Assembly: GCA_910585935.1 (NCBI GenBank)
Contig: CAJUHN010000019.1
Coordinates: forward strand, 1 to 25,571
Direction of reading: 5' to 3'
Length of the DNA: 25,571 bases
Origin: an uncultured Lachnospiraceae bacterium
GTDB taxonomy: Bacteria > Bacillota > Clostridia > Lachnospirales > Lachnospiraceae
The translations under genes were made by a program, and so were the position numbers. The notes under the pieces are model-generated. The model saw only the letters and a program-made list of their open reading frames with translations, was not told the DNA's origin and did not search any database. Of the stretch, positions 6,970 through 15,581 are shown piece after piece. Numbering within the stretch: position 1 is the first letter of the stretch; the number at the start of each line of letters is the position of its first letter.

Positions 6970-7084
6970 AAGTATCCCCATCAACAATCTAGCAAAAGCA
7001 AGAAACGATTCCAAAAGAAGCCCCTTGGAAGACGTTGGTACTAAGCGAAAGCGCGGTTTCGTTGGAACGTTCCTTGCTTAAGCG
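6957..7084 (+). repeat. Dispersed structured repeat, copy C (internal deletion)
   Basis: The left flank ACTCACTTTTCAAAA begins at 6957 and the core is 6989-7084. The sequence jumps from GACGTTGGTACT directly to AAGCGAAAGCGCGG, losing about 65 bases of the apical half that copies B, D, E and F have. Both arms of the outer stem (AGCAAGAAACGATTCC against GGAACGTTCCTTGCT) and the inner pair (GAAGCC with GGTTTC, one G-T pair) remain. It lies about 28 bases after the YgiQ-type gene stop, with no other terminator seen there. Confidence 0.88.
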
Positions 7085-7112
7085 ACCCTTTCGCATAAAA
7101 TCCCCCAAACAC

Positions 7113-9026
7113 TCACCCCCTTTTCTTACCATGCACATGCCGAATCGTCTTTTTACTTTTTCCCTCTTTTTCTCTCTTCTTATTTTTATTTCTCTGTTCT
7201 TGTATTTTTTTTGCCGCTTCTTTCGGACGTATTAAACACTTCTTATCAAATCCTACCAAATCCATTCTATCTGCCTTTTTCAGCGCTTCTAATACCAACT
7301 CATAATTAGCAGGATTTCTATATTGTATTAATGCCCTCTGCATCGCCTTTTCATGAGGATTGATAGGAACATAAACCTTTTCCATTGTCCTTGGATCAAA
7401 CCCTGTATAATACATACAGGTAGAAATAGTAGAAGGAGTGGGATAAAAATCTTGTACCTGTTCTGGCATATATCCCAAATCTCTTAAATATTCCGCTAAG
7501 ATAACCGCCTCTTTTAAAGTAGAACCCGGATGGGAGGACATCAAATAAGGAACTAAATACTGTTTTTTCCCCAACTGTTCATTTATCTTTTTATATTTTT
7601 GTTCAAATTTTTGATAAACACTATTTTCTGGCTTTCCCATTCTCTTTAATACAGGATCTGCTACATGCTCTGGTGCGACTTTTAATTGTCCACTCACATG
7701 ATATTCACAGAGTTCTTTTAAAAAGGTATCCTCCTTATCCGCCATCACATAATCAAAACGGATTCCAGATCGCACAAACACCTTTTTCACCTTTGGAATC
7801 TGCCTTAATTTCCGCAAAAGAGCGAGATAATCTTTATGATCTACAGTCAAATTTTTACAAGGAGTCGGAAACAGACACTGCTTATTCTGACAAACTCCTT
7901 TTGTGAGCTGCTTTTCACAAGAAGTATGTCTGAAATTCGCCGTCGGTCCTCCCACATCATGAATATAACCTTTAAAATCTTTGTCTTCTGTCAATAACTC
8001 AGCTTCTTTTATAATGGATTCATGACTTCTCGTCTGAATGATTCTCCCTTGATGAAATGTCAATGCACAAAAACTGCATCCCCCAAAACACCCCCTATTA
8101 CTCACTAAACTAAATTTCACTTCACGAATTGCTGGCACTCCGCCTGCTGCCTCATAAGAAGGATGATAAGTTCTCATATAAGAAAGTGCATACACATCAT
8201 CCATCTCCTGCATGGTCAATGGCTTAGAAGCGGGATTTTGTACAATATAACAGGAATTAGGATATTCTTCCACTAATCTTTTTCCAGAAAATGGATCAGT
8301 ATTATTATATTGAATATAAAAACTTTTCGCATAACTTTCTTTCTGATTAGAAATCTCTGTAAAACTAGGCAACATAACCGCATCATAAACACCCTCTAAT
8401 GTCTTCGTCTTATAAACTGTTCCATTCACAAAAGTGATATCTTTTATAGAAATACCACTCTCTAACGCTTCTGCTACCTCTACAATAGAGTGTTCCCCCA
8501 TGCCATATAAAAGTAAATCAGCCTGACTATCCAATAAAATAGAACGTTTTACCTTATTTGACCAATAATCATAATGCCCCATTCTTCTAAGACTAGCCTC
8601 TATTCCTCCAATAATAATAGGAATGTCTTTATACGTCTGCCGAATCAGATTTCCATATACTGTAGTAGCATAATCTGGTCTTTTTCCAATCACTCCGCCC
8701 GGAGTAAATGCATCTGTCTGTCTTCTCTTTTTAGAAACACTATAATGATTTACCATAGAATCCATATTTCCACCAGAAATTAAAAACCCTAATCTAGGTT
8801 TACCATAAATTCCTATACTGTCTTTATTCTTCCAATCCGGCTGTGCGATTATTCCAACTTTAAAGCCATGCGCTTCTAAAATTCGGCTGATAATCGCATG
8901 TCCAAAGGAAGGATGATCGACATAAGCATCTGCGATCACATAAGAGAAATCCACTTCTGTCCACCCTCGCTTTTCCATATCCTCCCTACAAATCGGTAAA
9001 AACTCTCTTTCCATTTTAATCTCCAT
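7113..9026 (-). CDS. YgiQ-family radical SAM protein
   Basis: This 637-residue protein matches the YgiQ family (UPF0313). FLPICREDMEKRGW (9-22) and DAYVDHPSFGHAII (33-46) are hallmark blocks. A radical SAM cluster motif C-x3-C-x2-C sits at Cys313, Cys317 and Cys320 in GCFGGCSFCALTFHQGR. The N-terminal third has a B12-binding-like/UPF0313 region (PIIIGGIEASLRRMGHYDYW, 136-155). The C-terminal tail is very basic (about residues 600-637). It should use SAM and a 4Fe-4S cluster; the substrate is unknown. The ATG at 9026 lies 2 bases after the HAD stop, but an ATG four codons later (9014) has GGAG at better spacing, so the protein may begin MEREFLP. It is the last gene of the RsuA-HAD-YgiQ unit. 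Confidence 0.93.
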   Translation of the reverse strand: MEIKMEREFLPICREDMEKRGWTEVDFSYVIADAYVDHPSFGHAIISRILEAHGFKVGIIAQPDWKNKDSIGIYGKPRLGFLISGGNMDSMVNHYSVSKKRRQTDAFTPGGVIGKRPDYATTVYGNLIRQTYKDIPIIIGGIEASLRRMGHYDYWSNKVKRSILLDSQADLLLYGMGEHSIVEVAEALESGISIKDITFVNGTVYKTKTLEGVYDAVMLPSFTEISNQKESYAKSFYIQYNNTDPFSGKRLVEEYPNSCYIVQNPASKPLTMQEMDDVYALSYMRTYHPSYEAAGGVPAIREVKFSLVSNRGCFGGCSFCALTFHQGRIIQTRSHESIIKEAELLTEDKDFKGYIHDVGGPTANFRHTSCEKQLTKGVCQNKQCLFPTPCKNLTVDHKDYLALLRKLRQIPKVKKVFVRSGIRFDYVMADKEDTFLKELCEYHVSGQLKVAPEHVADPVLKRMGKPENSVYQKFEQKYKKINEQLGKKQYLVPYLMSSHPGSTLKEAVILAEYLRDLGYMPEQVQDFYPTPSTISTCMYYTGFDPRTMEKVYVPINPHEKAMQRALIQYRNPANYELVLEALKKADRMDLVGFDKKCLIRPKEAAKKIQEQRNKNKKREKEGKSKKTIRHVHGKKRG

Positions 9027-9028
9027 TT

Positions 9029-9706
9029 CTATTCACAACTCTCCACCTTATTTTCAAAGACAGCATCAAAATTCACAATATAATAATCCGCTAATCTCTT
9101 TTTTTCTTCTGTCATATAAAGAGAATACTCATCTTCCACCGCACATACCTTCATCTTAGCATTTTTCCCTGCCCGTATACCATTTGGAATATCTTCAAAC
9201 ACCAGACAATGTTCTGATTTCACCTCTAATAATTGCGCCGCTTTTAAATAAACATCCGGTGCAGGTTTTCCAGCATTTACTTCACAAGCTGTCACAACCA
9301 CTTGAAAAAAACTTTTTATGTCTAAAACTTCCATTACCATTTCTACAAGCGCTCTAGAATTGCTGGTAGATATCCCCATCAAAATATGATTCTGTTTTAA
9401 AAATTCCAAAAATCTTTTCACTCCCTGTTTTAATGGAACTTTTTTCTCATATTTTTCCCATGACATCTCATTCCAATCCGCTTTTATCTTTTCTATCGAA
9501 TCTGGCAAAGAAAATCTCGTTTTAAAGTAATTTGCTGTTTCAGAAAAACTCATTCCTTCAATAGATTCTTGTAAATCATCTGGAAGACTAATCTGAAATC
9601 TTCCTAAATATTCCCTATCAATATCCCTCCACATCCACATAGAATCAATTAAAGTCCCATCTAAATCAAAAATAACAGCATCTATATCTTTCAACATTTT
9701 TTTCAT
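9029..9706 (-). CDS. HAD-superfamily phosphatase (beta-phosphoglucomutase-like)
   Basis: This 225-residue protein carries the HAD motifs: FDLDGTLIDS (13-22, nucleophile Asp14 and acid/base Asp16), ISTSNS (motif II), KPAPDVYLKAA (motif III Lys) and FEDIPNGIRAG (motif IV acidic pair). The helical cap between motifs I and II fits subfamily IA, which includes phosphoglycolate phosphatase and beta-phosphoglucomutase. The substrate is not deducible. The start is placed at 9706 because its ATG overlaps the TGA of the preceding pseudouridine synthase gene as ATGA, a sign of translational coupling. An in-frame ATG at 9736 would add ten basic residues and a 34-base overlap. The YgiQ-type gene follows at once. 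Confidence 0.9.
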   Translation of the reverse strand: MKKMLKDIDAVIFDLDGTLIDSMWMWRDIDREYLGRFQISLPDDLQESIEGMSFSETANYFKTRFSLPDSIEKIKADWNEMSWEKYEKKVPLKQGVKRFLEFLKQNHILMGISTSNSRALVEMVMEVLDIKSFFQVVVTACEVNAGKPAPDVYLKAAQLLEVKSEHCLVFEDIPNGIRAGKNAKMKVCAVEDEYSLYMTEEKKRLADYYIVNFDAVFENKVESCE

Positions 9707-10437
9707 TCTTTTTTCTTTCCTTCCTCTTTTAAACATTCAATTTCTTCCTTTGTCAGATATCGATATTCTCCCTTTTCTAAGTTCGGATCTAATACCAAAG
9801 TCCCCATAGATAACCTTTTTAAATATATCACACTTCTTCCTACTGCTTCAAACATTCGCTTTATCTGATGATACTTGCCTTCATATATTGTCACTTCTGC
9901 CTGTGCTTGTGTTTCCATATTTTTTAAAATCTTTAATTCAGATGGTAAAGTTACATATCCATCTTCTAACTTCAATCCTGTCTGAAATTCTTCTATCATC
10001 TCTTGTGTCAAAGATCCATTCACTTCCACATAATAACACTTTGCAACATGATTCTTCGGAGATAATATCTGATGTGCCAACAGTCCATCATTCGTAATAA
10101 AAAGCAGACCTTCTGTATCCTTGTCCAATCTTCCTACTGGAAATAAATCCTTTCTTTTTTTCTCCTTTAATAAATCCAGAACAGTAGGTATCTTTTTATC
10201 TCTCGTTGCCGATAATACCCCTGCCGGTTTATAAAGCATAATATACTCCCATTTCGTATAAGAAATAAGCTCATTATCATAAAAAATAATATCAGAATCC
10301 GGAAGTACTTTTAATTCTGGCGTCTTTATCATCATATCATTCACAAAAACTTTGCCTTTTTTTATATCCTCCTTTATTTGACTGCGTGTCCCCACTCCCA
10401 TGTCAGCTAGATATTTATCCAATCTCATCTGGCTCAT
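9703..10437 (-). CDS. RsuA/RluB-family 16S/23S rRNA pseudouridine synthase
   Basis: This 244-residue protein has an N-terminal S4 domain (MRLDKYLADMGVGTRSQIK, 4-22) and the RsuA-family catalytic motif GRLDKDTEGLL (102-112), where Asp105 attacks uridine. A later family block is EGKYHQIKRMFEAVG. It converts a specific rRNA uridine to pseudouridine; RsuA acts on 16S and RluB on 23S rRNA, and the sequence here does not settle which. A strong GGGAGGAAGGAAA site precedes the ATG. It is first in a tight unit with the HAD phosphatase (ATGA overlap) and the YgiQ-type gene. It is a different branch from the RluA-type enzyme at 4416-5408. Confidence 0.92.
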   Translation of the reverse strand: MSQMRLDKYLADMGVGTRSQIKEDIKKGKVFVNDMMIKTPELKVLPDSDIIFYDNELISYTKWEYIMLYKPAGVLSATRDKKIPTVLDLLKEKKRKDLFPVGRLDKDTEGLLFITNDGLLAHQILSPKNHVAKCYYVEVNGSLTQEMIEEFQTGLKLEDGYVTLPSELKILKNMETQAQAEVTIYEGKYHQIKRMFEAVGRSVIYLKRLSMGTLVLDPNLEKGEYRYLTKEEIECLKEEGKKKE

Positions 10438-10464
10438 TTTCCATTTCCTTCCTCCCGCTTTAAG

Positions 10465-10494
10465 AAAGGCTCTGCCTTCCGACAGAGCCTTTTT
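10465..10494 (-). terminator. Terminator-like hairpin upstream of the RsuA-type gene
   Basis: AAAGGCTCTG (465-474) and CAGAGCCTTT (483-492) form a perfect 10-bp stem with an 8-base loop. On the - strand the tail is TTTCTTAAAG; on the + strand it is TTTTTCT. It ends 28 bases before the RsuA-type ATG, so it could end upstream - strand transcription or act as a leader attenuator. Confidence 0.6.
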
Positions 10495-10575
10495 CTATTC
10501 TTATTATAACTGATATAAAAAAACTTTTCAATACATCAAGATACTTAATTTCTTAAAAATTGTGATAAAGCGAAA

Positions 10576-10759
10576 CGCTACGGCAAGGAAGTATTGGCGA
10601 AGCCGCGCTTTCGCTCCGTGTAAGACTACGCGGACACTAAATTCGCAGAAGCCTTATGGGTTCGCTCATTAAGTGCCGACGTCTTCCAAGGGGCTTCTTT
10701 CGGAATACTTCCTTGCCTCCGCTAGATGGTTGGCTATTCTACTTTTTGAAAAAAAGTTT
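10576..10759 (-). repeat. Dispersed structured repeat, copy D
   Basis: The core is 10576-10725 and the conserved left flank extends to 10759. Read on the - strand it has GGCAAGGAAGTATTCC pairing with the near-complementary CAATACTTCCTTGCC, GAAGCC with GGCTTC, the GAAA tetraloop and a degenerate apical stem. The 3' half is the most diverged of the set (AGTGTCCGCGTAGTCT instead of AGTACCGCTACGTCT). The 10438-10867 gap holds this copy, the hairpin at 10465-10494, and a short inverted repeat CGCC-N4-GGCG near 10820 of unknown meaning. Confidence 0.85.
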
Positions 10760-10867
10760 CACAATAAAATAGTGTAATTATAAGCTATTTTTTATTATCT
10801 GTATAATAGGGTTAAAATCCTCGCCCTTTTGGCGGCTAACTATAACTATATATACTATAAAAAACTC

Positions 10868-11746
10868 TCAATATTCAAATACTAATCTCTTATTTTCAAT
10901 ATATCGTAAAATCCAATAAGGATTAACACTCAATTCTTCAAAATGTTCTGTCTGCAAATAAATTCCCAAATGCAGATGTACATCAAAATTCCCTACTGTC
11001 CCTTCCACTTTACTATAACCTGTATCTCCCATAAATCCAATTAATTGTCCAGCTTTAATACTATCTCCTTCTTTAAAATCTTGGGCATATTGATATAAAT
11101 GTGCATAATAAAAATACCCTCCATGAGGGCTGCGAATACCGATTCGATATCCCCCTTTTTCTAACCATCCTATTTTTTCTACCACTCCATCTGTCATACT
11201 GACAATAGGAAAATACCCTCTTTCATTATTACTGGTCATAATATCTGTTCCTTCATGTAAATGTTTTACATTCCGATAATTTCTTTCTCCTGCCCATGAA
11301 TCTTCATAAGAAACGGTAGCAGCATCTTTATTTTTACTCAATGGGATAGGAAAATAGACCACATCTGACCAAATGGTTTCATAAGAATCTTTTAATATTT
11401 TTAATTCTTCTTCCTTCCATTCCTCATAAAAATCTTTGGAATCCTGAAAATCTTTTTGTACTTTTTTTAAAGAAAAATCACTCAGGTCAAAGTCCATACT
11501 TCCCATCAAAATCGCTAATACTTCCCATCTACTCATATTTGTTTCTTTTATTAAAATTTCTATTCCCTTCAATGCCTCTTCGTTTAATTTCATCTCTCGA
11601 AATTCATCTGTTTCATTCGAGTACATAGTTATCTCTCCTTTTCTCAAAGGCATTAAAATAAAATCCGTCAAAAAAGAACACAAAACTACAATAGCTAATC
11701 CTATACCTACCAGACAAAAAAAATCTCTTTTCCCATACCTATCCAT
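10868..11746 (-). CDS. Membrane-anchored M23-family (LytM-type) endopeptidase
   Basis: This 292-residue protein has one N-terminal transmembrane segment (about residues 9-33) and an extracellular C-terminal M23 domain. Zinc-site residues visible are His164 and Asp168 in HLHEGTD (H-x3-D), His216 in YAHLY, and His257/His259 in VHLHLG (H-x-H). M23 enzymes cut peptide cross-links of peptidoglycan; all the metal and catalytic residues appear present, so it is probably active. A linker of about 125 residues rich in Glu and Lys separates membrane and domain. The ribosome site is weak (ACAGG). It stands alone, with repeat copy D after it. It may act in cell-wall remodelling or sporulation; the context does not decide. 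Confidence 0.88.
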   Translation of the reverse strand: MDRYGKRDFFCLVGIGLAIVVLCSFLTDFILMPLRKGEITMYSNETDEFREMKLNEEALKGIEILIKETNMSRWEVLAILMGSMDFDLSDFSLKKVQKDFQDSKDFYEEWKEEELKILKDSYETIWSDVVYFPIPLSKNKDAATVSYEDSWAGERNYRNVKHLHEGTDIMTSNNERGYFPIVSMTDGVVEKIGWLEKGGYRIGIRSPHGGYFYYAHLYQYAQDFKEGDSIKAGQLIGFMGDTGYSKVEGTVGNFDVHLHLGIYLQTEHFEELSVNPYWILRYIENKRLVFEY

Positions 11747-11922
11747 CTTATTTGACCTGTATGATATACTTTATGTATTTTATTCTTTTTTTATTAGAAA
11801 TATAACCAACAACCACTGTTAGACTTTATTCATAACAATTCCAATGAAGACTCACTATATCCAAGAAAAAGACCGAACTATATCTAATCTTTCAATGAAA
11901 CAAACTATCAATCTTTTATACC

Positions 11923-12315
11923 CTATAAAGTATAAGGATATATTTCCACCCCATAATAACTCGCTGAAAATGCCATAACATCTCCCTTTTTATAATTAGA
12001 ACCAATCTCTTTAATTTCAATCATTTCCAACCAATCCACATCAAATCGCACAAAATAAACCTCTTCATCTATATCCTCACAAATACCTTTAAAAATAACC
12101 ATATCATCATTTAAGCATACCAATGGATATAACTTTTTATCCTGTTTTATATCACATTCAGATGGATAATAAATACTTAACTCCACCTGATATCTTCCAC
12201 CTACGACAGGATCTTGTTTATACTTCCATATCCCCTTAATCGTTCCAACTGTAGTATTTCCTGCCACTATAATCAACTTTTCTTGATATTCTGCTTCCTC
12301 TATTACAAACCTCAT
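11923..12315 (-). CDS. Hypothetical protein, predicted beta-rich
   Basis: This 130-residue acidic protein of unknown family has many alternating hydrophobic stretches (FVIEEAEYQEKLIIVAGNT, YQVELSIYY, VYFVRFDVDW), suggesting a mostly beta fold, and three cysteines (about residues 54, 67 and 79). There is no signal peptide or transmembrane helix. GAGGAGAAAG lies just before the ATG. It is an isolated gene between the M23 peptidase (176 bases downstream) and repeat copy E. Its size, acidity and isolation would fit a small immunity-type protein, but nothing in the sequence shows that, and no toxin gene is beside it. Confidence 0.6.
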   Translation of the reverse strand: MRFVIEEAEYQEKLIIVAGNTTVGTIKGIWKYKQDPVVGGRYQVELSIYYPSECDIKQDKKLYPLVCLNDDMVIFKGICEDIDEEVYFVRFDVDWLEMIEIKEIGSNYKKGDVMAFSASYYGVEIYPYTL

Positions 12316-12428
12316 CTTTCTCCTCTTTCTTAATTATAGAAATGTAATTATACTTCCATTAGAGATAAATATAGGATATAACACTTCTAAAAAAAATCAA
12401 CATTGTTACTTTTAAGAAATAAAGTACA

Positions 12429-12612
12429 ACTCTCTTTTCACAGATGCAAAACAATCAATAAAATAGCTGAGGCGAGCCATTATTCCAAAAGAAGCCCCTT
12501 GGAAGACGTCGGCACTTAATGAGCAGCTCCATAAGGAGTTGCGAATTTAGTACCGCTACGTCTGGAACGGAGCGAAAGCGCGGCTTCGTTGGAATACTGG
12601 CTCGCCTCAGCG
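12429..12612 (+). repeat. Dispersed structured repeat, copy E (full)
   Basis: The conserved left flank starts at 12429 (ACTCTCTTTTCA) and the core is 12464-12612. Outer arms 12466-12486 and 12591-12611 pair at 20 of 21 positions with a sequence unlike copy B (GCTGAGGCGAGCC against GGCTCGCCTCAGC). GAAGCC pairs with GGCTTC, and the apical stem is GCAGCTCC-ATAA-GGAGTTGC. The 12316-12660 gap contains nothing else I could support. It lies about 50 bases after the LCP gene stop, with no separate terminator. Confidence 0.9.
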
Positions 12613-12660
12613 GTCCATTATTAACTCTTTATCTAACTATTCCCAGAACAAAACATAACA

Positions 12661-13845
12661 TTATTTCTTCTTTGTAGAAGTTGTAGAATCATTTTCTTTT
12701 CTTTCTTCCTCTTCTTCTATACTTGATTTTTCTATTTCTTCCTCATCTTTAAACTCATCTGGCACACTGCCAAAGATAAATTCATGAAGTTCTCTATTAT
12801 TCAACTTGAAATCCACATCAATCACTAACATTTTATTATACCAACTATCTGTATAAGAATTAGCAATCGGTATTCTAAACTGTTCTATATCCGCTGACAA
12901 AATACCTGCTCCCACTGCATCAGTAGCTATTTTTGTCATTTCCATCAATGTTAAATCTGTAGTTACAAGCGGAAGCACTGTTTCCATAGTATTTAACAAA
13001 TCTGGTAAACTCTGATTTCTAAACTGTTCATAAATACTATTTAATATCTGTCTTTGTCGAGTCGTTCTTGCAAAATCATCTGCTTCTGAACCTTTTTCCA
13101 CATGACGCACTCTAGCATATCCCACCGCTTGAGATCCATTTAACCAGTGTGTCCCTGTAAACTCTTCTAAATTACGAGAAGCCTCGTCCGCAATATAATT
13201 TGTTGTATTGAGATAATGAGCTTCCTTCTCTGTCATATAAACCGAAACTCCCCCTAACGTATCAATTACTTTCGCTAAAGAGGAAAAATTAACAGCGACA
13301 TAACCATCTAATTTCAGATCAAAGTTTGTTGCAAATACATCATATATGAGCTTCGCTCCTCCTTTTCCATAAGCAGTATTCAATTTATTATTAGAATACC
13401 CCGGAATCTGAACCAGCATATCTCTCATAAAAGAAGTTAATTTTAAACTTTTATTTTTTGTATCAATCGTCACTACAATAATCGCATCTGATAAATTCCC
13501 AGAATCTTTATCCAGACCTAATAACAGAAGATTATAGATTCCTTTTATAGAACGTCCCTCTTCCCCATTACTTTCTATTTCTTCGAGCGTTGCCGTCGGT
13601 AAATGCGTATAGTCTTCTGGATTTTCCACTGTTTCTATATAATCAGTAGGTGATATTGTATCATCAGAAGTATCATCATAATTTACTAATGTCATCAAAT
13701 GATAAGCATATCCTACTAATCCTAATAAAATCACAATGATAATAACAGCACTTATGATAAATATTTTATACCATAATGGCTTTTCTGAAAATCTTTTCTT
13801 TATTTTTCCTGCTTTTGTCGTTTTTTTATTGTCTTGTTTACTCAT
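12661..13845 (-). CDS. LytR-CpsA-Psr (LCP) family cell-wall polymer ligase
   Basis: This 394-residue protein has a short basic cytoplasmic N-terminus, one transmembrane helix (about residues 27-50) and an extracellular LCP domain (about 100-330). LCP hallmarks seen are NLLLLGLDKDSGNLSD (105-120), TSFMRDMLVQIPG (137-149) with the conserved Arg-Asp, NKLNTAYGKGG (153-163), and the later Arg-rich block YARVRHVEKGSEADDFARTTRQR. LCP enzymes transfer undecaprenyl-linked glycopolymers such as teichoic acids onto peptidoglycan. The C-terminal tail is highly charged and low in complexity (EEIEKSSIEEEEERKEND). GAGGAGATAAAAG precedes the ATG. It follows pepD by 66 bases in the same direction and may be co-transcribed. 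Confidence 0.92.
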   Translation of the reverse strand: MSKQDNKKTTKAGKIKKRFSEKPLWYKIFIISAVIIIVILLGLVGYAYHLMTLVNYDDTSDDTISPTDYIETVENPEDYTHLPTATLEEIESNGEEGRSIKGIYNLLLLGLDKDSGNLSDAIIVVTIDTKNKSLKLTSFMRDMLVQIPGYSNNKLNTAYGKGGAKLIYDVFATNFDLKLDGYVAVNFSSLAKVIDTLGGVSVYMTEKEAHYLNTTNYIADEASRNLEEFTGTHWLNGSQAVGYARVRHVEKGSEADDFARTTRQRQILNSIYEQFRNQSLPDLLNTMETVLPLVTTDLTLMEMTKIATDAVGAGILSADIEQFRIPIANSYTDSWYNKMLVIDVDFKLNNRELHEFIFGSVPDEFKDEEEIEKSSIEEEEERKENDSTTSTKKK

Positions 13846-13911
13846 TTACTTTTATCTCCTCATCTGTCCATGTTGAGGTCATTCATGTAAAAATATATAT
13901 GAATGGCTGTT

Positions 13912-15366
13912 TTAGATTTGATTTAATACTTCTAACAAATAATTCCATACTCTCTCTGTAGAAGAAATACTCAAGCGTTCTTTTGGTGTATGAATATCTT
14001 TCATATTAGGTCCAAAAGAAACTGCATCTAAATCAGGACATTTTTCCAATAAAAGTCCACATTCTAATCCTGCATGAATCGCTTGGATTTCTGGTTTTTT
14101 TCCAAACATTTTCTCATAAATGGCGATCATTTTCTCTCTTAACTCAGAATCTCTTTTATACGCCCATTCTGGATAATCTCCAAATGTAGTATATTCTCCT
14201 CCTAAAAATTCTGCCAAATATCTCAGTTGTTCACTCAAAGCATATTTTCTGGACTTAACAGAACTTCTTATAGAAGTCACTAACTCTAAATAATCCTTTT
14301 GGGTTCTTAAAATACCAACATTGAGAGAAGTTTCTACCAATCCATTGATATCCATACTCCAATTTTGAATTCCATTTGGCATATTCATCAAAAGAAATAT
14401 CATTTTCTGCTGAACACTAGGATGAAAGACAGAAGAAGTCTGTATTCCTTTGTTCTCTATTACAATACAGATATCCTTATCAGAAACCGCATATTCCTGT
14501 TTCCAATCTTTTTGCATCTGTTCTAATATCACTTCTAATTCCTTTGTATCCTCTTCTTCTATCAATAAATCCACAGTAAAATAATTGGCAATCGCATTAT
14601 CTTTTTCTCCGCCAGAAATATTTATAATAGAGAAATTGCAGATTTTTTGTAACGTATGCAGTAATCTTCCTCCCAGTTTAATCGCATTTGCTCTTTCTTT
14701 ATGAATCTCTGCCCCAGAATGACCTCCCTTTAATCCTTTTATAGAAATTTGATAAAAAACACCACTGTTTTGTTCATATATAATCGGTAATTTAATATCA
14801 CCACGCAGCCCTCCTGCGCAACTGGTGAGCAAAATCCCCTCTTCTTCAGAATCTAAATTGAGCAAATATTTTCCTTTTATCATAGATAAATCTATCACAT
14901 TTGCACCACACATGCCAGTTTCCTCATCTACTGTCAAAATGACTTCTAATCTGGAATGGCTGATTTCCTCTGAATCTAAAATAGCCAGCGCATAAGCTAC
15001 TGCTATTCCATCATCTCCGCCAAGGCTTGTACCCTCCGCATAAATTTCATCTCTATCAATTTTCACATCTAATCCATCGTTTTCTAAATCCTTTTCACAT
15101 CCTTCTGCTTTTACAGCTACCATATCCAAATGTCCCTGTAAAATAACACCAGCATCCTTTTCACGCCCTTTGGAGGCTTCTTTTACAATAATCACATTAT
15201 TGCTTTCATCCTGCCAATAAGCTAGTCCATGTTCTTTTGCAAATGCAACACAATAATCGCTAATTGCCTTTGTATTTCCAGAACCATGTGGTATCTTTGT
15301 TATTTCTTCAAAATAGTGAAATACTTTCTTGGGTTCTAAATTTTCCAACAAATCTTTTTCCTCCAT
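13912..15366 (-). CDS. pepD: Aminoacyl-histidine dipeptidase (PepD, M20 family)
   Basis: This 484-residue protein matches the M20C PepD family of cytosolic Xaa-His and broad-specificity dipeptidases with two metal ions. Visible residues are His79 and Asp81 in QGHLDMVA, Asp118/Asp119 in SLGGDDGIAVAYA, and Glu148/Glu149 in TVDEETGMCG (metal ligand and general base), with a later HAGLECGLL block near the C-terminus. The start is uncertain. The ATG at 15366 has no ribosome site in front of it, while GGAGG at 15360-15364, inside codons 1-3, is ideally spaced for the TTG at 15351 (codon 6), which would give MLENLEPKKVF. It is divergent from ylbJ and leads into the LCP gene. Confidence 0.92.
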   Translation of the reverse strand: MEEKDLLENLEPKKVFHYFEEITKIPHGSGNTKAISDYCVAFAKEHGLAYWQDESNNVIIVKEASKGREKDAGVILQGHLDMVAVKAEGCEKDLENDGLDVKIDRDEIYAEGTSLGGDDGIAVAYALAILDSEEISHSRLEVILTVDEETGMCGANVIDLSMIKGKYLLNLDSEEEGILLTSCAGGLRGDIKLPIIYEQNSGVFYQISIKGLKGGHSGAEIHKERANAIKLGGRLLHTLQKICNFSIINISGGEKDNAIANYFTVDLLIEEEDTKELEVILEQMQKDWKQEYAVSDKDICIVIENKGIQTSSVFHPSVQQKMIFLLMNMPNGIQNWSMDINGLVETSLNVGILRTQKDYLELVTSIRSSVKSRKYALSEQLRYLAEFLGGEYTTFGDYPEWAYKRDSELREKMIAIYEKMFGKKPEIQAIHAGLECGLLLEKCPDLDAVSFGPNMKDIHTPKERLSISSTERVWNYLLEVLNQI

Positions 15367-15581
15367 ATCTTACTATAATTAATTGTTGTTTTTTATCAAT
15401 TCTATTACTTGTATATTTTCACATATATTACCAAAAAAATCAACTTATATCATACATGTTTCAAAAAATTTAAGAATCTATTTCGGAAAACTCCTCTTTT
15501 TTTCTCTTCTAAACCTATTCTATCCCCGCTTTTTTTAGAATATATTACAAACAAGACTACTGTTACAAATCAGGTGACATA

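Noticed and set aside
10800..10845. Short nested inverted repeat (CGCC-N4-GGCG) after the M23 gene
   Set aside because: The stem is only 4-5 bp and no U-run follows, so I do not call it a terminator or regulatory element.
15421..15460. Sigma-E promoter for ylbJ (CATACATG near 15451)
   Set aside because: The -10-like string is present but the only -35-like CATATATT is 21 bases away, too far, and the site is about 125 bases from the start codon.
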